DNA from: CAYWOS01 sp964459985
Lineage (GTDB): Bacteria > Bacillota > Clostridia > Christensenellales > Aristaeellaceae
NCBI GenBank assembly: GCA_964459985.1
Contig: CAYWOS010000013.1
Coordinates: 1 to 56,775 of the forward strand
Length of the DNA stretch: 56,775 nt
Direction: 5' to 3'
In this document: piece after piece, positions 7,861 to 16,164 of the stretch
Position numbering within the stretch: the stretch's first letter is position 1
Layout: the number at the start of each line of letters is the position of its first letter
Program-made: the position numbers and the translations under genes
Notes under the pieces: model-generated
The model's database searches: none
What the model was told of the DNA's origin: nothing
What the model saw: the letters and a program-made list of their open reading frames with translations, nothing else

Positions 7861-7896
7861 GGCCTGTATGCGGCGCGCGGCCTGTATGCGGCGCGC
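7861..7896. repeat. Tandem 18-base duplication
   Basis: Two perfect head-to-tail copies of an 18-base unit beginning GGCCTGTATG lie in the 254-base gap between nfnB and nadK. Nothing else in that gap looks like a gene; no clear promoter or terminator with a T-tract is visible. Confidence 0.75.
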
Positions 7897-8004
7897 GGTC
7901 AAGCGATTCCCTCGTGCGCGCCTCCGAATGGCGCGGGGGAGGGAAGACGCGATCGCGCAGACGCGCGCTGACCGTCGGGCGACAACCGACCAATAAGGAG
8001 CGGC

Positions 8005-8832
8005 ATGCGGTTTTTCATTGTACCCAACTACACGCGCGAGGCGACGCGGGCGCTGCTCGCCGAGGCGGTGGATTTCCTCAAAGCGGGCGGGATCGACTTC
8101 TACTGCCTGCCCGAGGATACCGCCTATATTCGCTATGGGATGCGCGAGTACGCGGAAATGCAGAAAAGCGATTTCGTGCTGACCATCGGCGGCGACGGCA
8201 CCATCATCGGCGCTGCGTCCGCCGCCGCCATGACCGACAAGCCCATCATCGGCGTACAGGCGGGGCGCGTGGGCTTTCTGGCGGCGCTGACATCCCGGGA
8301 TATGACGCGCGGGATTCAATGCCTGTGCGACGGCAGATATTCGATCATGCGCCGCACGATGCTCAAAACGGTGCCCGACGTTGCCGGCAGCGCGCATTTT
8401 TTGGAAAGCCGCGTCAATTACGTGCTCAACGAGATTGTGTTTTCCGCTCCCAACCTGCTGGGCGCGGCGAAGTTCCAGATCATGCTCGGCGCGTCGCGCG
8501 TCGCTACGCACATCGGCAGCGGGCTGATTATCGCCACGCCGACGGGTTCGACGGCGTTTTCGCGCTCGGCGGGCGGCTCGAATATCGATCCGCGCGTTCC
8601 GGCGTTCATCATCACGCCCGTCTGCCCCTACGAGCATACCATGTCGCCCACCGTCGTGCCCGACGATCTGCGCGTGACCGTTCTGCCGTTGACCGCGGGC
8701 GCGCGCTTTGTCGCCGATGGCAAGCAGGTCGTCGAGATAGAAAAAGACCGTCCCGTGACGGTCGTTAAATCGGAAAAAACGCTTCAGTTCGCCGTTCCGG
8801 ACGGGCTTTCGATCCTCGAAAAGATGATATAG
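8005..8832 (+). CDS. nadK: NAD kinase
   Basis: 275 residues. NAD kinase phosphorylates NAD to NADP. The family signature LTIGGDGTII sits near residue 59 (Asp of GGDGT is catalytic), NEIVFS near 141, and ATPTGSTAFSRSAGG near 178. The C-terminal part has the beta-sandwich pattern ending VADGKQ. The ATG at 8005 follows an AAGGAG site by 5-6 bases. Its 3' end overlaps the convergent C39-like gene by 49 bases. NADP supply fits with the NADPH-forming nfnAB just upstream. Confidence 0.93.
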   Translation: MRFFIVPNYTREATRALLAEAVDFLKAGGIDFYCLPEDTAYIRYGMREYAEMQKSDFVLTIGGDGTIIGAASAAAMTDKPIIGVQAGRVGFLAALTSRDMTRGIQCLCDGRYSIMRRTMLKTVPDVAGSAHFLESRVNYVLNEIVFSAPNLLGAAKFQIMLGASRVATHIGSGLIIATPTGSTAFSRSAGGSNIDPRVPAFIITPVCPYEHTMSPTVVPDDLRVTVLPLTAGARFVADGKQVVEIEKDRPVTVVKSEKTLQFAVPDGLSILEKMI

Positions 8833-9662
8833 TTGCTCGCCGCCACGTAGCGCAGCTCGCCTGTCTTGATCGATACCAGACCCGGTTCGACGACGGCGAG
8901 CTTTTTGCGCTTGTCGGTAGTATATTCCTCGCGCAGCAGCGGATCAAGGAAATACAGCGTATCGCCGTCCGCCCAGGCGAACAGCACGTAATGCCCGGTA
9001 TTGGTGAACGCGCCGCCCGCCGCCACGTGCGCCATCACGCCCCGCCCCGCGAGCACGGCGTCGCGCGCCGTTTCGAAATCCGTCGTAAACAGTATGCCGA
9101 CGTTGAGCGCCTCGGCGATTTTCCGCAGATAGCCCGTGCCCGTGCCGGTGGCGGCGCTGCGGCTCTGCGTCGCCATGTCGTTGTTGCCCGTGGCGAAATC
9201 GCCCAGAATGAGCGGCAGAAACTTGACGATGTCCTTTTCCGCGTTCAGGCAATAGCGGTCGTGCTTCCAGATACAGGCGACGCTGTTGATCGAGCAGGTG
9301 CACAGCGCGTAGGGACGCTTTGCGTGACCGGCGATAGGGACGATTTCCCCGTCCGTCAGCACGACGCGCAGCGCCATCGCGGCGGCGGTCGGGTTGCAGC
9401 CCGAATCCCGGAACGGGCGCTTTTTATCGGCGTTCGCCTGCTCGTAGATCAGGTTGCCCCAGAGAGGATCGTTTTGCGCGTAGTAGACCATTTTTCCGCG
9501 CCCGGGCACGTCGATTTCGCGCGAGTATTCCGCGTCGCGCATGAAAAACGTTTCGACCTCGAGCATTCTGTCGGCGCGGCAGGGCGCGCGCGACAAAAGC
9601 ATGACCGCCGAAAAACAGGCGATCATGCGCAGGCACGGCCGCAGAAGCGCGCGTTTGTTCAA
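8784..9662 (-). CDS. Secreted C39-like peptidase-fold protein
   Basis: 292 residues with an N-terminal signal peptide (basic NKRALLRP, hydrophobic core about residues 13-25, cleavage probably near CRA). A Peptidase_C39-like domain follows: YYAQNDPLWGNLIY near 60, the likely nucleophile Cys in GCNPTAAAMAL near 88, the His in NTGHYVLFAW near 224, and the Asp in FLDPL near 241. Such proteins are bacteriocin-leader-like cysteine peptidases working outside the membrane; the substrate is unknown. The start is a TTG at 9662 with AAAGG upstream; an internal ATG at 9626 would cut the signal peptide. It lies 25 bases downstream of yebC and overlaps nadK tail to tail. Confidence 0.8.
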   Translation of the reverse strand: MNKRALLRPCLRMIACFSAVMLLSRAPCRADRMLEVETFFMRDAEYSREIDVPGRGKMVYYAQNDPLWGNLIYEQANADKKRPFRDSGCNPTAAAMALRVVLTDGEIVPIAGHAKRPYALCTCSINSVACIWKHDRYCLNAEKDIVKFLPLILGDFATGNNDMATQSRSAATGTGTGYLRKIAEALNVGILFTTDFETARDAVLAGRGVMAHVAAGGAFTNTGHYVLFAWADGDTLYFLDPLLREEYTTDKRKKLAVVEPGLVSIKTGELRYVAASNYIIFSRIESPSGTAN

Positions 9663-9687
9663 GGAAGCGCCTTTCGTGTCGCCGGGA

Positions 9688-10437
9688 TCAATCGTCCTCG
9701 TCCTCTTCCTCGGGCAATTCGGCGTTGTGATAAACTTCGTTCACGTCGTCGTTATCCTCGAGCATGTCGAGCAGCTTTTGGATTTTCTGGATCGTTTCCT
9801 CATCGTCGACGGCGATGTAGTTTTGCGGAATCATCTGCTTGTCGGCGGAGAGGAAAGCGTAGCCCGCCTGTTCGAGCTTCTCGCGCACGGCGGAGAAATC
9901 GTTGGGCGCGGTATAGATTTCAAATACGTCGTCCTCGGTTTTCATGTCCTCGGCGCCGGCGTCGAGCGCCGTCATCATCATTTCGTCCTCGTCCATGCCC
10001 GGTTCGCGTTCGATGACGATCACGCCCTTGTTGTCGAACATGTAACTGACCGAGCCGCTCGTGCCCATCGAGCCGCCGTTTTTGTCGAAGATATGGCGGA
10101 TATCGCTGGCGGTGCGGTTGCGGTTGTCGGTCACGATGTCCACGATGATCGCCACGCCGCCCGGCGCGTACCCTTCGTAGGAGAATTCCTCGTAGACGAC
10201 GCTGCCGTTTTCCCCGCTGGCCTTTTTGATGCTGCGCTGGATGTTGTCGTTGGGCATGTTGTTGGCGCGCGCTTTGGCGACGATATCGCGCAGCTTGCCG
10301 TTCACGTTCGGATCAGGGCCGCCTTCGCGCACGGCGATGGCGATTTCGCGTCCGATCTTTGTAAAGATTTTGCCCCTCGCGGCGTCCGCCTTGCCCTTGC
10401 GCGCTTGAATATTATGCCATTTGGAATGTCCCGACAT
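9688..10437 (-). CDS. yebC: YebC/PmpR family protein
   Basis: 249 residues, the standard length. The N-terminus SGHSKWHNIQARKGKADAAR is diagnostic, followed by KIGREI near residue 27, NMPNDNIQRSIKKA near 60 and YEGYAPGGVA near 87. The tail is strongly acidic (ELPEEEDEDD). The family includes DNA-binding regulators, and recent work ties members to rescue of ribosomes stalled on proline-rich sequences; which applies here is not visible. Its own promoter reads leftward from 10501 and is divergent from nifJ. Confidence 0.95.
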   Translation of the reverse strand: MSGHSKWHNIQARKGKADAARGKIFTKIGREIAIAVREGGPDPNVNGKLRDIVAKARANNMPNDNIQRSIKKASGENGSVVYEEFSYEGYAPGGVAIIVDIVTDNRNRTASDIRHIFDKNGGSMGTSGSVSYMFDNKGVIVIEREPGMDEDEMMMTALDAGAEDMKTEDDVFEIYTAPNDFSAVREKLEQAGYAFLSADKQMIPQNYIAVDDEETIQKIQKLLDMLEDNDDVNEVYHNAELPEEEDEDD

Positions 10438-10472
10438 GTTCCTTCCCCCTCGGTGATCCGATATACACGGGG

Positions 10473-10501
10473 ATTATAGCACACAGGACGGCATCCGTCA
10501 A
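10473..10501 (-). promoter_or_regulatory. yebC promoter
   Basis: Read leftward: TTGACG (10496-10501), 17-base spacer, TATAAT (10473-10478). Confidence 0.8.
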
Positions 10502-10607
10502 ACCCGCGCCGCGCCCGAATGCGGAAAACTTTGCGGGATTTCTTTACCGGCGGAGACGCAAAACGCAGGATATTTTGAAGAAACCGTGAAGATACCCCGC
10601 CGATTGC

Positions 10608-10637
10608 TTGACAGATACGCGCTTGAAAAGGTATAAT
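10608..10637 (+). promoter_or_regulatory. nifJ promoter
   Basis: TTGACA (10608-10613), 18-base spacer, TATAAT (10632-10637), 60 bases before the start codon, divergent from the yebC promoter. Confidence 0.82.
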
Positions 10638-10696
10638 GTCGATTTGGGTAAGAAGCGATTTTATCGTTTCCTCATATTTCTAAAGGAGGCAGATCC

Positions 10697-13600
10697 ATGT
10701 CTACGAAATTGACCATCGACGGAAACGGTGCGGTCAGCCACGTCGCGTACGCGTTCAGCGACGTCGCCTCGATCTATCCGATCACCCCGTCCTCGACCAT
10801 GGCGGAGTATGTCGACGAATGGGCGGCACAGGGGCGTAAAAACATGTTCGGGCAGACCGTTCATGTCGCCGAAATGCAGTCCGAGGCGGGCGCGGCGGGC
10901 GCCGTGCACGGCTCGCTTGCCGCCGGCGCGCTGACCAGCACCTTCACCGCGTCGCAGGGCCTTTTGCTCATGATTCCCAACATGTATAAAATTTCCGGCG
11001 AATTGCTGCCCGGCGTGTTCCACGTCTCCGCCCGCGCGCTGGCCGCGCACGCGCTGTCCATCTTCGGCGATCACAGCGACGTGATGGCGTGCCGCCAGAC
11101 GGGCTTTGCCATGCTGGCGTCCGGCTCGGTTCAGGAAGCGATGGACATGGCGCTCGTCGCGCATCTGTCCGCCATCAAGGGCAGCGTGCCCTTCCTGCAC
11201 TTCTTCGACGGTTTCCGCACCAGCCATGAGATCCAGAAGATCGACGCCTACGAGTACGATGAAATCGCTAAGCTTGTGGACTGGGACAAGGTGAACGAAT
11301 TCCGCGCGCGCGCGCTCAATCCCGAGCATCCGCATCAGGGCGGCACGGCGCAGAACCCCGACATCTACTTCCAGAACCGCGAAGCGGCGAACAAGTATTA
11401 CGAAGCGCTGCCCGCCATCGTCGAAGCCTATATGAAGAAAGTGGCGAAGCTCACCGGCCGCGCCTACAAGCTGTTTGACTACTACGGCGCCGAGGACGCC
11501 GAGGAAGTCATCGTCGCGATGGGCTCGGGCTGCGAGACCATCCACGAGACCATCGACGCCATGCTCAAGAAGGGCAAGAAGATCGGCGTGATCAAGGTCC
11601 ATCTTTACCGCCCCTTCAGCGCCAAGCACTTCCTCGCCGCCGTGCCCGCGACCTGCAAAAAGATCGCCGTGCTCGACCGCACCAAGGAGCCGGGCTCCCT
11701 CGGCGAGCCGCTGTATCAGGACGTTTGCAGCGTGCTGATGGAAAACGGCCGCGGCGATATCAAGGTCGTCGGCGGGCGCTACGGTCTGGGCAGCAAGGAA
11801 TTCAACCCCACCATGGTCAAGGCGGTCTATGATAATCTCGCCAAGGCGTCGCCCAAGAATCACTTCACCGTCGGCATCATCGACGACGTGACCAAGACCA
11901 GCCTGACGCTGGGCAAGCAGTTCAACGCCGCCCCCAAGGGCACGATCTCCTGCAAGTTCTACGGCCTCGGCTCGGACGGCACGGTGGGCGCGAACAAGAA
12001 CTCCATCAAGATCATCGGCGATCACACCGATAAATTTGCGCAGGCGTATTTCGCCTACGACTCCAAGAAATCGGGCGGACTGACGGTATCGCACCTGCGC
12101 TTTGGCGACGTGGCGATCCGCTCGACCTACCTGATCGACGCCGCCGATTTCATCGCCTGCCATAACCCGGCGTACGTCACCATGTACGACATGGTGTCCT
12201 CGCTCAAAGACGGCGGCGTGTTCCTGCTCAACAGCCAGTGGGAGCCGGAGGAAATGGACGCCCAGCTGCCCGCGCAGATGAAGCGCCTGCTCGCCAAGAA
12301 AAAGGCGAAGTTCTACACGCTCAACGCCATCAAGCTCGCCGCCGACGTGGGCATGGGCAACCGCATCAATACCATCATGCAGGCGGCGTTCTTCAAGCTC
12401 GCCGACATCATCCCCTACGCCGACGCCGAAAAGTACATGAAGGCGTATGCCAAGAAGACCTACGGCAAAAAGGGCGACGCCGTCGTGCAGAAGAACTGGG
12501 ACGCCATCGACATCGCCATTTCCGGCCTGAAGGAAGTCAAGGTGCCCGCCGAGTGGGCGAACGCCGAGACGGGCGCGGTACCCGTTTCCGTCAAGGCGAC
12601 CGATTACTTCGACACCTTTGTCAAGCCCATCCTGCTGCAGGAAGGCGATAAGCTGCCCGTCAGCGCGTTCGATCCGCGCGGCTTCGTGCCCACCGGAACG
12701 ACCAAGTATGAAAAGCGCGGCATCGCCGTCACCGTGCCCGAGTGGATTCCCGAAAACTGCATCCAGTGCGGCCAGTGCGCGCTCGTTTGCCCGCACGCCT
12801 GCATCCGTCCGGCGCTCGTCAAGGAAGGCGCGGACAAGCCCGCTTCCTTCGTCACCAAGAAGGCGACCGGCAAGGAATTCGCCGGCTACGAGTACCGCAT
12901 GCAGGTCAGCCCGCTCGACTGCACGGGCTGCGGCAACTGCGTGGAGGTTTGCCCCGCCAAGAACAAAGCGCTCGAAATGGAGCCGCTTGAAAGCCAGAAG
13001 GACGAGGAATCCAACTGGGAGTACTTCGTCAATCTGCCCGACGCCGACGTCAAGATCAACCCCGCCACCGTCAAGGGCAGTCAGTTCCTGCGCCCCCTGT
13101 TCGAGTTCTCGGGCGCGTGCGCCGGCTGCGGCGAAACGCCGTACGTCAAGCTCATCACCCAGCTTTTCGGCGACAGGATGATGATCGCCAACGCCACGGG
13201 CTGCTCCTCCATCTACGGCGGCAGCGCCCCGACCTGCCCCTACACCACCAACGATCAGGGTCACGGCCCCGCATGGGCGAACAGCCTGTTCGAGGACAAC
13301 GCCGAGTACGGCTTCGGCATGAACCTCGCCGTCAATCAGCGCCGCGCGAAACTCAAGGAAACGGTTGAAAAGCTCATCGCCGTCGAGTGGACCGAGGACG
13401 CCATCAAGGCCGCAGGCAAGGAATGGATCGAAAAGATGGACGACGCCGAAGGCTCCAAGGAAGCGGGCGCTAAGCTGCTCGCCGCCTGCAAGGATGGCGT
13501 GGACGTCGATCTGACCGGCACCGAATGGGAAGACGCGTGGCTCAAGAACGGCAAGAAGTGCCCCTGCGACGCCTGCAATCTGGCGTACGAGGTCATCGAC

Positions 13601-14254
13601 AACGCCGATCTGCTCACCAAGAAATCCATCTGGATTCTGGGCGGCGACGGTTGGGCGTACGACATCGGCTACGGCGGGCTTGATCACGTGCTCGCGCAGG
13701 ACGAGGACGTCAACGTGCTCGTGCTCGACACCGAGGTGTACTCCAATACCGGCGGACAGGCGTCCAAGTCCACGCCGACCGGCTCTGTGGCGAAGTTCGC
13801 CGCCGCCGGCAAGCGCACCAAGAAGAAGGATCTGGGCATGATGGCGATGAGCTACGGCTACGTCTACGTCGCTACCGTCGCCATGAGCGCCAATCCCGCG
13901 CAGCTCATCAAGGCGATGATCGAGGCGGAGAAGTATCACGGTCCGTCCCTCATTATCGCGTACGCGCCCTGCATCAACCACGGCATCAACATGTCCAAGG
14001 CGCAGGCGGAAATCCGCAAGGCGGTCGCCTCGGGCTATTGGCCGCTCTATCGCTTCAATCCCGACAACGACAGCCCGCTCACGCTGGACAGCAAGGACCC
14101 GACGGAATCCTATCAGGACTTCCTGCGCGGCGAGACCCGTTACACCTCGCTCGTAAAGATGTTCCCGGACGCCGCCGAGAGGCTCTTCGTCAAGAACGAG
14201 CAGGACGCTCAAAAGCGTCTTGCCGCTTACAAGAAGCTGGCGGACAACCAGTAA
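10697..14254 (+). CDS. nifJ: Pyruvate:ferredoxin (flavodoxin) oxidoreductase
   Basis: 1185 residues, a full-length single-chain PFOR that oxidises pyruvate and CoA to acetyl-CoA and CO2 while reducing ferredoxin. Domains in order: N-terminal pyrimidine-binding domain (YPITPSSTMAEYVDEWA near residue 27), domain II and the gamma domain (VRFG-like HLRFGDVAIRSTYLI near 470), and two [4Fe-4S] motifs, CIQCGQCALVCP near 689 and CTGCGNCVEVCP near 741. A proximal-cluster Cys lies in CAGCGETPYVKL near 809, and the C-terminal TPP domain has GDGWAYDIGYGG near 983 and EVYSNTGGQASKSTP near 1012. A strong AAAGGAGG site precedes the ATG. It is monocistronic, between its own promoter and the hairpin at 14273. 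This is the main link from glycolysis to ferredoxin in anaerobes. Confidence 0.97.
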   Translation: MSTKLTIDGNGAVSHVAYAFSDVASIYPITPSSTMAEYVDEWAAQGRKNMFGQTVHVAEMQSEAGAAGAVHGSLAAGALTSTFTASQGLLLMIPNMYKISGELLPGVFHVSARALAAHALSIFGDHSDVMACRQTGFAMLASGSVQEAMDMALVAHLSAIKGSVPFLHFFDGFRTSHEIQKIDAYEYDEIAKLVDWDKVNEFRARALNPEHPHQGGTAQNPDIYFQNREAANKYYEALPAIVEAYMKKVAKLTGRAYKLFDYYGAEDAEEVIVAMGSGCETIHETIDAMLKKGKKIGVIKVHLYRPFSAKHFLAAVPATCKKIAVLDRTKEPGSLGEPLYQDVCSVLMENGRGDIKVVGGRYGLGSKEFNPTMVKAVYDNLAKASPKNHFTVGIIDDVTKTSLTLGKQFNAAPKGTISCKFYGLGSDGTVGANKNSIKIIGDHTDKFAQAYFAYDSKKSGGLTVSHLRFGDVAIRSTYLIDAADFIACHNPAYVTMYDMVSSLKDGGVFLLNSQWEPEEMDAQLPAQMKRLLAKKKAKFYTLNAIKLAADVGMGNRINTIMQAAFFKLADIIPYADAEKYMKAYAKKTYGKKGDAVVQKNWDAIDIAISGLKEVKVPAEWANAETGAVPVSVKATDYFDTFVKPILLQEGDKLPVSAFDPRGFVPTGTTKYEKRGIAVTVPEWIPENCIQCGQCALVCPHACIRPALVKEGADKPASFVTKKATGKEFAGYEYRMQVSPLDCTGCGNCVEVCPAKNKALEMEPLESQKDEESNWEYFVNLPDADVKINPATVKGSQFLRPLFEFSGACAGCGETPYVKLITQLFGDRMMIANATGCSSIYGGSAPTCPYTTNDQGHGPAWANSLFEDNAEYGFGMNLAVNQRRAKLKETVEKLIAVEWTEDAIKAAGKEWIEKMDDAEGSKEAGAKLLAACKDGVDVDLTGTEWEDAWLKNGKKCPCDACNLAYEVIDNADLLTKKSIWILGGDGWAYDIGYGGLDHVLAQDEDVNVLVLDTEVYSNTGGQASKSTPTGSVAKFAAAGKRTKKKDLGMMAMSYGYVYVATVAMSANPAQLIKAMIEAEKYHGPSLIIAYAPCINHGINMSKAQAEIRKAVASGYWPLYRFNPDNDSPLTLDSKDPTESYQDFLRGETRYTSLVKMFPDAAERLFVKNEQDAQKRLAAYKKLADNQ

Positions 14255-14272
14255 TACCGCATCGGATCACAC

Positions 14273-14300
14273 GGGGCTGCCGCGCTTGCGCGGCAGCCCC
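14273..14300 (+). terminator. Perfect hairpin downstream of nifJ
   Basis: A 12-base perfect stem (GGGGCTGCCGCG / CGCGGCAGCCCC) with a four-base CTTG loop lies 18 bases after the nifJ stop. No T-run follows, so termination is likely but not certain. Its right arm is part of the first copy of a 33-base direct repeat. Confidence 0.6.
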
Positions 14301-14391
14301 GCGCGCGTCTGTGCGCGTTTCGCGGTTCCTGACGAGCGTCAGTTCGACGGGGACGTCCGGCAGCCCCGCGCGCGTCTGTGCGCGTTTCGCG
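14292..14391. repeat. 33-base direct repeat, two copies
   Basis: The same 33 bases, beginning GGCAGCCCCGCGCGCGTCTG, occur at 14292-14324 and 14359-14391. A short inverted repeat (CTGACG-AG-CGTCAG, 14329-14342) lies between them. The 34-base interval is not repeated. The function is unknown; it may reflect slipped duplication of a terminator-like element. Confidence 0.8.
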
Positions 14392-14453
14392 CGGATTTCG
14401 CCAATCTTTTTCTTCGCCGCCAAGCAAATCCCCCTCCCGCGCGTCTAACGGGT

Positions 14454-14469
14454 GTGAAAGCGCTTTCAC
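14454..14469. promoter_or_regulatory. Perfect cre-like palindrome (CcpA site)
   Basis: GTGAAAGCGCTTTCAC is a perfect 16-base palindrome. Its core TGAAAGCGCTTTCA matches the catabolite-response consensus TGWAARCGYTWNCW at every position. It ends one base before the ribosome site of the ECF sigma gene, so a bound CcpA would act as a roadblock or repress the operon. CcpA itself is not in this window. Confidence 0.7.
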
Positions 14470-14483
14470 CAAGGAGGAAACCC

Positions 14484-14948
14484 ATGACCAAAGAGGAGTT
14501 CGCAAGCCGCGTGACCTCCGCGCAAGGCCGCCTGTATCGCATTTCGCGCGGGTATCTGCGCAACGAAAACGACTGTCTCGACGCCATATCGGAAGCGATA
14601 TTGAAGGCGTGGCAGAAGCGGTCGACGCTCTGCAAGGAGGAATACTTCGATACATGGCTGACGCGCATCCTGATCCGCGAGTGCGTCAACATCCAGCGCC
14701 GTCAGAAGCGGACGCTGCCGATGGAGACGCCGCCCGAACCGCCGCCGCCCGCCGATAACGAGGATTTGCGCCTGGCGCTCGACGCGCTGCCGCAAAAGCT
14801 CCGCGCCGTGACGGTGATGCACTACATGGAGGGCTTGGACATCAGGGAAATCGCGGACGCGCTCCGCGTACCGCGCGGCACGGTCTCCTCGCGCCTGCAC
14901 GACGCGCGGGTCAGGCTTCGCAGCTTATTGAAGGAGGACGACCTATGA
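14484..14948 (+). CDS. ECF-type RNA polymerase sigma factor
   Basis: 154 residues from the ATG at 14484, which has AAGGAGG seven bases upstream; longer readings run back into the repeats and are unlikely. Region 2 covers about residues 10-75 (AISEAILKAWQKR, YFDTWLTRILIRECVN), then a proline-rich linker (PPEPPPPAD). Region 4 covers about 95-150 (ALPQKLRAVTVMHYMEGLD, IREIADALRVPRGTVSSRLH). Regions 1 and 3 are missing, as expected of extracytoplasmic-function sigma factors. It shares an ATGA overlap with the membrane protein downstream, the usual sigma/anti-sigma layout. The perfect cre-like site just upstream suggests carbon-source control. Confidence 0.9.
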   Translation: MTKEEFASRVTSAQGRLYRISRGYLRNENDCLDAISEAILKAWQKRSTLCKEEYFDTWLTRILIRECVNIQRRQKRTLPMETPPEPPPPADNEDLRLALDALPQKLRAVTVMHYMEGLDIREIADALRVPRGTVSSRLHDARVRLRSLLKEDDL

Positions 14949-15985
14949 AGCGTGACGATTGGCGGCGCGCTTACGAGCCGCTGCCCGCGAACCTCGAACA
15001 GAGAGTTTCCTCAACGCTGAATCAGATTGAGGAGGGACAACCCATGAAAAAATTCACCCTTCGCGCCGCGTCGCTCGTGCTGGCGCTCGTGCTGGCGCTC
15101 GCCGGCACGGCGTGGGCGCTTGAAAACTGGGGAATAACCAATTTCCTGTCCGATCATTACGGCGAGACGCTCTCGCCGGCCGCCACGGGGCTGGTCAAAA
15201 CCGAGTTCACCAATCCATCCGTCAAGGTGGGCGACGTCACCTTCACGCTGCGCGAAATGATGGCGGATGCCTACGTGGGCATGGCGGTGGTCGAGTGCAG
15301 AGCGCCCGAGGGGAAATATATCTACACCGATCTTGTGCAGATGACCGCCGAGGAATGGGAAATGACCGAGGCCGACCGCCACGCGAAATACGGCGATTAC
15401 GACTGGTTGCTCGACACGCACGTGTATTTCAGGCAGGGCGGGGAGAAGCTTGATCCGATCGCCGAGTACGCCATGGACGGCGTGCGGGAAGCCGATAATA
15501 TCATCGTCATGCAGTGCACCTTCCCGGTGGGCGCTGACAGGAACATCAGCGATCTGGACATCGACGTCGCCGTGCGCAGCGTGACGGGCGACGATATGAC
15601 CGCCGGTGAAAAGTTCGAGGGCGATTTCATCCCGGGTTATCAGCTCGACACCTCGGCGTACAAAACCTTCAAAAAAGCGATCAACGACGGCGTCATCCGT
15701 GACATCACCGTTACGATCACTCCGCTCATGCTCCACGCCGACGTGACGCTCGAAAAGCCGCTTGAAAGCCAGCATACCGTCATGATCACCGACGGGGACG
15801 GCAATGAGCTTGAGTTCACCTATCTCGGCTCCTTCGGCGCGTCCTATGGCGACACGGTGATCACCAACGCCTGCGGCATCCCCGAAACGCTGCCCGAAAG
15901 CGTGTTCGTCCAGCTCGCGCGGTATGACGAGACGACGGGCGAACCCGTGGGCGTCGGCGAGCGCATGGAGATCATTCTGAAGTAA
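14945..15985 (+). CDS. Putative membrane anti-sigma partner (DUF4179-like)
   Basis: 346 residues. A short cytoplasmic N-terminus (about 34 residues, with LEQRVSSTLNQIEE), one membrane segment about residues 39-59 (AASLVLALVLALAGTAWAL), then a large extracytoplasmic part starting ENWGITNFLSD. This layout, and the overlap with an ECF sigma gene, match the Clostridia/Bacilli DUF4179-type anti-sigma proteins. The start overlaps the sigma stop as ATGA. No catalytic motif is visible. By inference it holds the sigma factor at the membrane until an outside signal arrives. A strong terminator follows. Confidence 0.72.
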   Translation: MKRDDWRRAYEPLPANLEQRVSSTLNQIEEGQPMKKFTLRAASLVLALVLALAGTAWALENWGITNFLSDHYGETLSPAATGLVKTEFTNPSVKVGDVTFTLREMMADAYVGMAVVECRAPEGKYIYTDLVQMTAEEWEMTEADRHAKYGDYDWLLDTHVYFRQGGEKLDPIAEYAMDGVREADNIIVMQCTFPVGADRNISDLDIDVAVRSVTGDDMTAGEKFEGDFIPGYQLDTSAYKTFKKAINDGVIRDITVTITPLMLHADVTLEKPLESQHTVMITDGDGNELEFTYLGSFGASYGDTVITNACGIPETLPESVFVQLARYDETTGEPVGVGERMEIILK

Positions 15986-16001
15986 ACACGTTTGGCCCCG
16001 G

Positions 16002-16042
16002 AGGGCTGTCGCGTCGAATACGGACGCGGCAGCCCTTTGTTT
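16002..16042 (+). terminator. Rho-independent terminator of the sigma operon
   Basis: A 14-base stem (AGGGCTGTCGCGTC / GACGCGGCAGCCCT, one T-G wobble) with a seven-base loop, followed by TTTGTTT, 16 bases after the stop codon. Confidence 0.88.
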
Positions 16043-16053
16043 CAATTCCGCTC

Positions 16054-16082
16054 TTGACAGGATGCCTTGCCCGTGGTATAAA
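16054..16082 (+). promoter_or_regulatory. Promoter of the winged-helix regulator
   Basis: TTGACA (16054-16059), 17-base spacer, TATAAA (16077-16082). About 80 A+T-rich bases of leader follow before the start codon at 16165. Confidence 0.75.
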
Positions 16083-16164
16083 TATTAAGATTCTATTACG
16101 ATTAGGTTAAGAATCAAGGTCAATTATGTAAATTATGTGGAGCAAATGAAGGAGCGGGACGGAA

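Noticed and set aside
10661..14212. A 1183-residue open frame antisense to nifJ
   Set aside because: It mirrors the nifJ codons exactly (high third-position G+C leaves the opposite strand open), has no ribosome site and matches no family. Similar shadows lie across from prkC, uvrC, glnN and uvrB.
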